Shown: positions 57,095-64,000 of the stretch, in pieces
Numbering within the stretch: the first letter of the stretch is position 1
Layout of the letters: each line of letters begins with the position of its first letter
Assembly: GCF_007097245.1 (NCBI RefSeq)
Contig: NZ_VJZT01000008.1
Coordinates: forward strand, 101,599-165,598
Length of the DNA stretch: 64,000 nt
Source: Flavobacterium restrictum
Lineage (GTDB): Bacteria > Bacteroidota > Bacteroidia > Flavobacteriales > Flavobacteriaceae
Direction: 5' to 3'
Notes under the pieces: generated by a model
The model's database searches: none
Seen by the model: the letters and a program-made list of their open reading frames with translations, nothing else
What the model was told of the DNA's origin: nothing
Made by a program: the position numbers and the translations under genes

Positions 57095-60000
57095 ATGAAA
57101 AAAATAGTCAACCATTCCTGTATTGCAACCCTACTCTTTTGTATGCAAATTGCAGTAGGTCAGGTCAACACTGATTTGCGTCCCGCAGTCAAATCCCCAG
57201 AGGTAAATAAATTTGAGCAATACCTCAATATGCCCGTAAACCTAGTCTCGGGAACACCACAAGTGAGTATTCCTATCTACACCCTAGAATACGGAGGTAT
57301 GTCCTTACCCATTTCGTTAGAGTATGACGCTAGTGGGGTAAAAGTAGAAAGTATAGCCTCCTCTGTGGGGCAAAACTGGAGTTTGAATGTGGGTGGCGTA
57401 GTGAGTAGAATAGTAAAGGGAGCACCTGATGAGGGATATGTAGGTAATGCCTCTAGTCAATTAAATGTAAGCGGCTATTATAAAGATTATGGATTGACAA
57501 AACTGGATTCTGAATTGGCTGTTTTTCCAGCAGGGCTTGGCAGTAGGTATTCGCAATTTAATTGGTGGCTGGAAGATGTTAATTTAGGATTAAAAGATTC
57601 TCAACCTGATTTGTTTTATTTTAGCACACCAGAAGGTGGAAGTAAGTTCGTTTTTAATGAATTACGAGAAATTGTTTATACTGAAAATACCGATTTTATT
57701 ATTAAAGAAGATTTTATTCCCAATTATTTCAGGACTTGGCTTGTGACCTCCCCAAATGGTAATAAATATAAGTTTGGTTTAAGCACAGGAACAAATTTTG
57801 GGTTAAACAATGCTGTCGAAAAAAATTATACAAATCAATCCATCGATGAAATCGTTTTTGATAATAATTTCACCATAAATTCTTGGTTCTTAACAGAAAT
57901 TTCAAATTACACGAATCCTAATGTAATTCAATTAGAGTATGTTACTAATAATTACTCACATACAATAATTAACAAACCAACATCTAAAGGTCCTTTATGT
58001 ACTCCAAAACTGATTCCCAATGTTTGTCCTTTAAGCGAGTCAGCTTATAGTCAATTTGCTGAAAACCCTGTGAATTCAACTTCACAAAATCACATTGTCT
58101 CGAAATTAATTAGCAAAATTAAAGCAGGTAAAACCGAAATTAATTTTATTTATGGCAATCGTGATGATTTAACACCTGAATTAGGAGTTACCCCACAAAG
58201 GCTAAATGAAATTCAGATAACAGTAATTGATCCTGTTGCCGCAATTGCAGTATGCGTCAAGAAAATAAAATTCAATTACACTACCGTTCAATCATCAATA
58301 ACAAATCAATCCGTTAATATTACTGACTTAAAAAGATTGCAACTCAACAGTATGGCAGAAATGAGCTGTGACGAAAAAGTAGTAAAAACACATACGTTTG
58401 TTTATAATACCACGTCATTGCCTAGTAAGCTTTCTTTCGCTCAAGACAAATGGGGGTATTATAACGGTAAAACAAATCCCTCCCTGTATCCCGCAAATGG
58501 AATAACAATTAGTTCTAATTTGTATGCAGATAGAAATGTGGATTTCGTGTATGCTAAAGCAGGAGCTTTAGAGAAAATAATTTATCCTACAAAAGGGGCA
58601 GTTGAGTTTAAATATGAACAACATAAAACGGAGGAGCCACTTGATTATTATTATGACATTAACAATCCTTTATTACCCTTTTTAACAACAGCTACATCAA
58701 CACAATCTACAACGGGTACCTATTCTTCTGTTTTCACTTATAATTCAGCTGCTGCAGAGACATTACTTTTACAAGCCTCTTTTTCTTACAATCCAACAGG
58801 AGGAGCAGGTTGTGGTCCAAGTAATGATGTTGCGGCTCAAGTAATGGATAATGTGACAAATACAATTGTAGCGCAAATTAATTACCAAAGTTTAACCTTT
58901 TCAAAAACAGTATTGCTCCCTATTGATAAAAAGTTGTTAGTCAATCAGAGACAATATACGCTAATAGTAAAAGGATATGGTGGGGCAAATGGGATGAATT
59001 ACATGTGTAATATTTGTTCAGGAACTGTTAAAAGGATTCCTATAATTCCTATTTATGATGTTGGGGGGTTACGTATAAAAAATATAATTCATAGCGATTT
59101 TGACAATTCGATTATAAAACAAACTAGCTATACTTATTTTCAACCTAAAATTGTCAACAATCCAAAACTTTTTTATAAAACAGAATGGAATGTTAGTAAT
59201 AGTAAATTTTTAACTAATTTTTTTAGCGCTGTTCCCGCAAATGCTTTAGCGTTTAATCAAATTTTGGTTAGTGAGAGTAATAGAACAGGATTTGATATAG
59301 GTTCGTATTACGATTTTTCAACAGGGACAGATCCTTTAGACATCAATTTTATAGGACCAAATATTTCGTATGCAGAAGTTGATGAAACAGATGGTAATGG
59401 AATAACAAAGCATTTGTTTAATAGATATAAAAATTATTTTGAATTGAATAGTTTTAGTTCTGATTATGGACTGCCAGCTGAACCTAAATTTCAGTCGATT
59501 TTAGCTGGTGAGAAACAAAGTGTTACAAGGTATGATGCAAATGGAAATGTTGTAAAACAAAATAATTATGATCATAATTATTCTACTACTGAAACAAGTG
59601 TAAAAGGACTAATTACAAAAGTAAGAAATGATAATCAAGGCCTTGTGTTGCTTTTTAATATATATAAAATCCAAGGCCAAATAAAAACCCTAAAAACCGA
59701 AACCGAAACAACCCGACTAGGCGGACAAGACGTAACAACGACTATGGACTATGAATACCGTCCCGATAACAAGCATTTTCAGCCTATAAAAACAACCCTG
59801 ACCGATAATGCAGGTACTCAAAAACTCATTACCCAAATGTATTATCCAGATGATATGGGAACGGCACCTTATATGGCGGATTTATTGATTCAAAATAGAA
59901 AAGCGACCCCCATACGAGTAGAAACTTTTAGAGGGACAACCGCCGCTACAGACAAACTATCCGAGCAACAAACCGTTTATGCCATGGACGCCACAACAAG

Positions 60001-60502
60001 TAATCTCGTATTGCCCAAGAGTGTTTATGCTGCTAAATTCCCTAATTTCAACACCCCCATTACAACGCCAAATGTAGGCGCATTAGAGAAAAAAGTAACC
60101 TCGGATTTGTATGACGCTAGTGGGAATCTACTGCAATTCACTCCTGATAGCGGTGTGCCCGTAGCCCTAATCTGGGGGTACAATAAAACCCAACCCATTG
60201 CCAAAATTGAGAATGCTACTTATAGCCTTGTAGCATCTCTAGTAGCTAATTTACAAACCATTTCAGATACGGGTACCGAGGCCAGTTTGCTTGCCGCACT
60301 AACCACTTTTAGAAATACTGCATCCCTGTCAAGTGCTATGATTACCACTTACACCTATATTCCCTTGGTTGGTGTGAGTACCATTACAGATCCCAAAGGC
60401 GATAAGATAACCTACACCTACGATGCGTTAAACCGCTTGAAATGGGTAAGGGACAAAGACGGCAACATTTTGAGCGAAAACCAGTACCATTATAAAAACT
60501 AA
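57095..60502 (+). CDS. Large secreted YD/RHS-repeat protein
   Basis: 1135 residues from the ATG at 57095, directly before a signal peptide (KIVNHSCIATLLFCMQIAVGQ); an ATG at 57062 adds 11 polar residues. The N-terminal part (QVSIPIYTLEYGGMSLPISLEYDASGVKVESIASSVGQNWSLN) is the common opening of Bacteroidota RHS-like proteins. Long AT-rich central part, then a YD-repeat segment at the end (ITYTYDALNRLKWVRDKDGNIL). There is no RHS core motif and no toxin tail, so it is likely the first half of a two-gene RHS-like pair with the gene 82 bp downstream. By eye, base composition changes at about 57480 and 59660, suggesting a mosaic. Confidence 0.82.
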   Translation: MKKIVNHSCIATLLFCMQIAVGQVNTDLRPAVKSPEVNKFEQYLNMPVNLVSGTPQVSIPIYTLEYGGMSLPISLEYDASGVKVESIASSVGQNWSLNVGGVVSRIVKGAPDEGYVGNASSQLNVSGYYKDYGLTKLDSELAVFPAGLGSRYSQFNWWLEDVNLGLKDSQPDLFYFSTPEGGSKFVFNELREIVYTENTDFIIKEDFIPNYFRTWLVTSPNGNKYKFGLSTGTNFGLNNAVEKNYTNQSIDEIVFDNNFTINSWFLTEISNYTNPNVIQLEYVTNNYSHTIINKPTSKGPLCTPKLIPNVCPLSESAYSQFAENPVNSTSQNHIVSKLISKIKAGKTEINFIYGNRDDLTPELGVTPQRLNEIQITVIDPVAAIAVCVKKIKFNYTTVQSSITNQSVNITDLKRLQLNSMAEMSCDEKVVKTHTFVYNTTSLPSKLSFAQDKWGYYNGKTNPSLYPANGITISSNLYADRNVDFVYAKAGALEKIIYPTKGAVEFKYEQHKTEEPLDYYYDINNPLLPFLTTATSTQSTTGTYSSVFTYNSAAAETLLLQASFSYNPTGGAGCGPSNDVAAQVMDNVTNTIVAQINYQSLTFSKTVLLPIDKKLLVNQRQYTLIVKGYGGANGMNYMCNICSGTVKRIPIIPIYDVGGLRIKNIIHSDFDNSIIKQTSYTYFQPKIVNNPKLFYKTEWNVSNSKFLTNFFSAVPANALAFNQILVSESNRTGFDIGSYYDFSTGTDPLDINFIGPNISYAEVDETDGNGITKHLFNRYKNYFELNSFSSDYGLPAEPKFQSILAGEKQSVTRYDANGNVVKQNNYDHNYSTTETSVKGLITKVRNDNQGLVLLFNIYKIQGQIKTLKTETETTRLGGQDVTTTMDYEYRPDNKHFQPIKTTLTDNAGTQKLITQMYYPDDMGTAPYMADLLIQNRKATPIRVETFRGTTAATDKLSEQQTVYAMDATTSNLVLPKSVYAAKFPNFNTPITTPNVGALEKKVTSDLYDASGNLLQFTPDSGVPVALIWGYNKTQPIAKIENATYSLVASLVANLQTISDTGTEASLLAALTTFRNTASLSSAMITTYTYIPLVGVSTITDPKGDKITYTYDALNRLKWVRDKDGNILSENQYHYKN

Positions 60503-60584
60503 AAAATTCATTTCTTCTAATACATTAAACCTTTCGGAGCTGTAATTAGCAAATAAGCAAAGACAGGAAAAAAAACTGACAAAT

Positions 60585-63500
60585 ATGAAAAAAACAATAG
60601 TTACTTTGTTGTTACTTGTATTTACGTGTACTATTAGTGCACAGGACTATTTTTTGGACAGTGATCACGATGGCTATGGCAATCCTGGAGTAAGACAAAC
60701 CCAGCCAGTTAATGGCTTTGTTTCTAATTCAGGAGACCCAGACGACAGCAATCCATGCGTGCCCAATAGCAGTAATTGTGGTTATTTCCATGTAGATAAT
60801 GATGCCGATGGTTTTGGTGCAGCCGCTACATCCTACGGACTTTTAACCACTGCCAATCGGCTTGTTAATGGTCTTGATTGTGATGATACCAATGCGGCAA
60901 TTAATCCCAACACCATTTGGTATCTTGATGCTGATTTAGATGGTTTTGGTACTGGAATCGCAATACAACAATGCGTGAAACCTACTAATGGAGTCTTAAA
61001 TAATTTGGATTGTGATGACACAAAAGCAACTATCAATCCCAATACTACCTGGTATATTGATGCTGATTTAGATGGTTATGGCACAGGAACTGCGATAAAA
61101 CAATGTGCTAAACCTACTAACGGTGTTTTAAATAATTTAGATTGTAACGATGCGTTAGCTACTATTGGAGTTGCTAAAACTTGGTATATCGATGCTGATG
61201 CAGATGGATTTGGAGAAACAACAACACAAGTATCCTGTACCCAACCAGCAGGTTATGTGGCTAACGGTTTAGACAAATGCCCTGGGATAAAAGGAACAAT
61301 ATTGGGTTGTATTGTTCCTACGGAGAGTAGTGGTTTTGCTAGTGATCAAAATTACATCATTACAGCGATACCCAAAATTGCAACAACTAGTTTGCAACAA
61401 CTAACCAATGGTCAAGATGTAAATATGAACATCACTTATTTTGATGGCTTGGGTCGCCCCAAACAACAAATTGCAAATGCCCAATCAGGCACAGGTACTG
61501 ATGTGATTACACACATAGAATACGACACCTACGGGAGACAAACCAGAGAGTACCTGCCCTATGTTTCCTCCCAAACCTCCATGGCGTATACAGATGGTGT
61601 AACCCTAAAAAACAATACGGTAACTAAATATGGTGTGGCAAACCCATTCTCGGAAAAACTCCTCGAATCCTCGCCACTCAACCGAGTCCTCAAGCAAGCC
61701 GCACCCGATACCGATTGGAAATTAGGAAATGGACACGAAATAAAGCTAGACTATCAAACCAACACAACCACCGATGCCGTCAAGCGGTATACAGCGAATG
61801 CGACCACACCAGCAGCAGGCGTATGTACCATTGGACTTGTAACGTATGGCGATTATGCCATAAACCAACTCTACAAAACCATAACCTACGACGAGAACAC
61901 CGCCGCAACACCCAGCGAAGCCAACGGCTCCACCGTAGAGTTCAAGAACAAGGAAGGACAAGTCGTACTCAAACGCACCTATGATAACCTCATAAAACAC
62001 GACACCTACTACGTTTATGATCAATACGGCAACCTAACGTATGTGTTGCCACCGCTCGTAACAGCTCCCGCCACACAACTAGACGATTTATGTTACCAGT
62101 ACAAGTACGATTCCCGCAACCGCCTAGTCGAGAAAAAAATCCCTGGCAAACAATGGGAATTCATTGTATACGATAAACTGGATCGTGTGGTAGCTACTGG
62201 ACCAGCGTTTTCGCCCTTTAGCGATTCAGCCGCAGGAGTAGTAGGCTGGATGATTACAAAATACGATGTGTTCAATAGACCCGTTTACACCGGTTGGGAG
62301 CAAGCTACAACGGTAACGAGTACGGGTAGAATGGCCAAACAAACCACCATGAATGGACTCACGACCATCAGCGAAAGCAAAAGTACAACAGTAAATAATA
62401 CCTTTGATGTTACCGGAGTAGCCTATTATAGTAATGCGGTAGTGCCTACCACTTTTAAGCTATTAACAGTCAATTATTATGATGATTATGCTTTTTTTTC
62501 CTTTTCGCCTGTCATAACCTATGCTGCTCCTGTAGCCTACAACAACAGTACCCTAAAACCCAAAGGCTTGCCCACAGGTTCGTGGGTACGGGTACTCACA
62601 ACACTAGCGTCTATGACAGGTGAAAAAAGTTATGTTTTGTACAATGCCAAAGCCAGACCCGTACGCACCTACAGCACCAACTATCTAGGTGGGTACACTC
62701 AAGTAGACAATTCCCTTGATGCGTTTTCAGGCAAGCTGAACTATACCGAAACCCGACACAAACGGCTATTTGCTGACCCGACAGAGTTATACACAAAAGA
62801 TAGTTATACCTACACCCCACAAGACCGTATAGTCACCCACACCCATCAAATAGGGACAGGAACACCGCAACTTTTAGCAGCCAATACCTACAACGAACTC
62901 GGGCAATTAATTAGCAAAAACGTAGGGAATACAGTAGCCTTGCCTTTGCAAAAAGTAGATTATAGTTATAACATACGGGGGTGGCTCACGGGAATAAATA
63001 ATGTTGCTGATTTAAAACCAAGTTCAGAAAAAGATTTGTTTGGGTTTAAGATTAATTACAACAAAGTCGAGGGTGATGCCAGCGTAGCGAACAAACTCTA
63101 TAACGGCAATATTGCCGAAACTTCCTGGAGTACATCAGCAGTAGTGCGCACCTATGGCTATAAATACGACAACTTGAACAGATTAAAAGACGCAACCTAT
63201 CAAAAAGCGGGAGCAGTCACTTATGGCTTTGACGAAAACCTAACCTACGACAAAAACGGCAATATCCTAACCTTAAGGCGCAAAGGCGGTAGTGACCCAC
63301 AAGCGGGAGCTATGCTCATAGACGACTTGACTTATGTTTATAAAGCTACAAGTTCTAACCAACTCCTAAAAGTAACAGATGGTCCAAGTGGTAATGATGC
63401 CCAAGGTTTTGTTGACGGGAATAAAACAGGCGATGATTTTACGTATGACAATAATGGCAATTTAATAAGCGATAATAACAAGACCATTACTGCCATAACC

Positions 63501-64000
63501 TACAACCACCTCAATTTGCCTACCAAAATTACATTTGCAACAAAAGGAAACATTGTCTATATTTACAACGCTCTAGGGCAAAAGGTGGCAAAAACGCTAA
63601 CCAATATGACCGCACAAACCATAACAAGTACGGATTATTTGGGAGGGTTTCAGTATCAAGCAATGAATGTTTTACCCACACCAAGGCTTCAATTTTTCTC
63701 AACTGCAGAGGGATATGTAAATAATTCTGCTGCACCAGGTGCAGCATGGATTTTTAAATATGTGTACAACTACACAGATCATTTAGGCAATGTAAGGTTA
63801 AGTTATAGCGACGCAAATAATGACGGTGCAATTGCAACCACCGAAATCGTTGAGGAAAATCACTATTACCCCTTTGGGCTCAAGCATAACGGGTATACAA
63901 CAGCAGTTAGTAGTAATTACAAATATCGATATAACTCCAAAGAATGGCAGGATGAGCTTTCTTTAAATCTATATGACTATGGTGCAAGGAATTACGACCC
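60585..64000 (+). CDS. RHS-repeat protein with N-terminal calcium-type repeats (runs off the window)
   Basis: The frame is open from ATG 60585 to the last base (1138 codons visible), so the C-terminus lies outside. Signal peptide (TIVTLLLLVFTCTISAQ). Residues about 20-240 carry five or six DxDxDG(F/Y)G motifs (DSDHDGYG, DNDADGFG, DADLDGFG, DADLDGYG, DADADGFG), calcium-binding MopE/thrombospondin-type repeats. Then a DUF6443-like region (MNITYFDGLGRPKQQI) and many YD repeats (YDTYGRQT, YDQYGNL, YDKLDRV, YDVFNRPV, YNELGQL, YDKNGNI). The end of the window reads TDHLGNVRLSY and YGARNYD, the start of the RHS-associated core, so a variable C-terminal domain, possibly a toxin, should follow. Confidence 0.88.
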   Translation, partial: MKKTIVTLLLLVFTCTISAQDYFLDSDHDGYGNPGVRQTQPVNGFVSNSGDPDDSNPCVPNSSNCGYFHVDNDADGFGAAATSYGLLTTANRLVNGLDCDDTNAAINPNTIWYLDADLDGFGTGIAIQQCVKPTNGVLNNLDCDDTKATINPNTTWYIDADLDGYGTGTAIKQCAKPTNGVLNNLDCNDALATIGVAKTWYIDADADGFGETTTQVSCTQPAGYVANGLDKCPGIKGTILGCIVPTESSGFASDQNYIITAIPKIATTSLQQLTNGQDVNMNITYFDGLGRPKQQIANAQSGTGTDVITHIEYDTYGRQTREYLPYVSSQTSMAYTDGVTLKNNTVTKYGVANPFSEKLLESSPLNRVLKQAAPDTDWKLGNGHEIKLDYQTNTTTDAVKRYTANATTPAAGVCTIGLVTYGDYAINQLYKTITYDENTAATPSEANGSTVEFKNKEGQVVLKRTYDNLIKHDTYYVYDQYGNLTYVLPPLVTAPATQLDDLCYQYKYDSRNRLVEKKIPGKQWEFIVYDKLDRVVATGPAFSPFSDSAAGVVGWMITKYDVFNRPVYTGWEQATTVTSTGRMAKQTTMNGLTTISESKSTTVNNTFDVTGVAYYSNAVVPTTFKLLTVNYYDDYAFFSFSPVITYAAPVAYNNSTLKPKGLPTGSWVRVLTTLASMTGEKSYVLYNAKARPVRTYSTNYLGGYTQVDNSLDAFSGKLNYTETRHKRLFADPTELYTKDSYTYTPQDRIVTHTHQIGTGTPQLLAANTYNELGQLISKNVGNTVALPLQKVDYSYNIRGWLTGINNVADLKPSSEKDLFGFKINYNKVEGDASVANKLYNGNIAETSWSTSAVVRTYGYKYDNLNRLKDATYQKAGAVTYGFDENLTYDKNGNILTLRRKGGSDPQAGAMLIDDLTYVYKATSSNQLLKVTDGPSGNDAQGFVDGNKTGDDFTYDNNGNLISDNNKTITAITYNHLNLPTKITFATKGNIVYIYNALGQKVAKTLTNMTAQTITSTDYLGGFQYQAMNVLPTPRLQFFSTAEGYVNNSAAPGAAWIFKYVYNYTDHLGNVRLSYSDANNDGAIATTEIVEENHYYPFGLKHNGYTTAVSSNYKYRYNSKEWQDELSLNLYDYGARNYD

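Noticed and set aside
61715..61984. Forward-strand frame of 89 codons within the last RHS gene
   Set aside because: It lies in another frame of the long RHS coding sequence, which has clear domain content; shadow frame.

Overview
The window reads as a chromosomal piece of a Bacteroidota bacterium, most likely Flavobacterium or a close relative. This rests on the low GC content, the TTTG/TAnnTTTG-type promoters, type IX secretion (T9SS) C-terminal sorting domains on surface proteins, the short Bacteroidota-type polysaccharide export lipoprotein, and family-typical genes such as the short-chain L-threonine dehydrogenase. No rRNA or tRNA gene was recognised and there is no sign of a replicon end.

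Layout. 1-7.8 kb: metabolic and housekeeping genes (3' end of an M20 dipeptidase, saccharopine-dehydrogenase-like protein, DUF423 protein, ATP-type PEP carboxykinase, DUF4407 protein, a hexapeptide-repeat protein and a PH-domain/SHOCT protein). 8.0-15.0 kb: a signalling block with an NtrC-type sigma-54 activator, a FIST sensor protein, a very large five-PAS hybrid histidine kinase and a stand-alone receiver. 15.0-29.4 kb: a complete-looking Wzx/Wzy-dependent exopolysaccharide locus (OPX export lipoprotein, Wzc-like co-polymerase, flippase, polymerase, four glycosyltransferases, acyltransferase, a three-module kinase fusion and a WecA/MraY-type initiating transferase). 29.6-37.6 kb: small conserved genes, hemW-ruvC, and a membrane flippase-like protein plus GT2. 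37.7-43.9 kb: mfd, with a darT-darG ADP-ribosylation toxin-antitoxin pair lodged behind it and a second, 228-bp copy of the mfd 3' end on the far side. 44.3-51 kb: threonine dehydrogenase, two peptidases (one broken by an amber codon) and ribF. 51.2-64 kb: secreted or surface proteins, comprising a T9SS metalloprotease, a T9SS repeat protein and two large YD/RHS-repeat proteins, the last running off the window.

The strongest unusual signals are: (1) the darTG cassette flanked by 228-bp direct repeats of the mfd 3' end, whose differences are mostly synonymous, suggesting an imported mfd allele; (2) a 533-bp unit with about 33-bp terminal inverted repeats carrying only a GxxExxY gene, itself broken by one nonsense codon; (3) two small non-coding elements with perfect terminal inverted repeats of 18 and 25 bp; (4) a nine-unit 21-bp tandem repeat that encodes an uninterrupted heptad-repeat peptide; (5) recurrent TTTTCCA-N5-TGGAAAA hairpins in the gaps of the polysaccharide locus; (6) three genes disrupted by single-base events (kinase HPt frameshift, GxxExxY ochre, M3 peptidase amber), which are either real decay or assembly errors.

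All calls come from reading the sequence and remembered family signatures. No database search was run.
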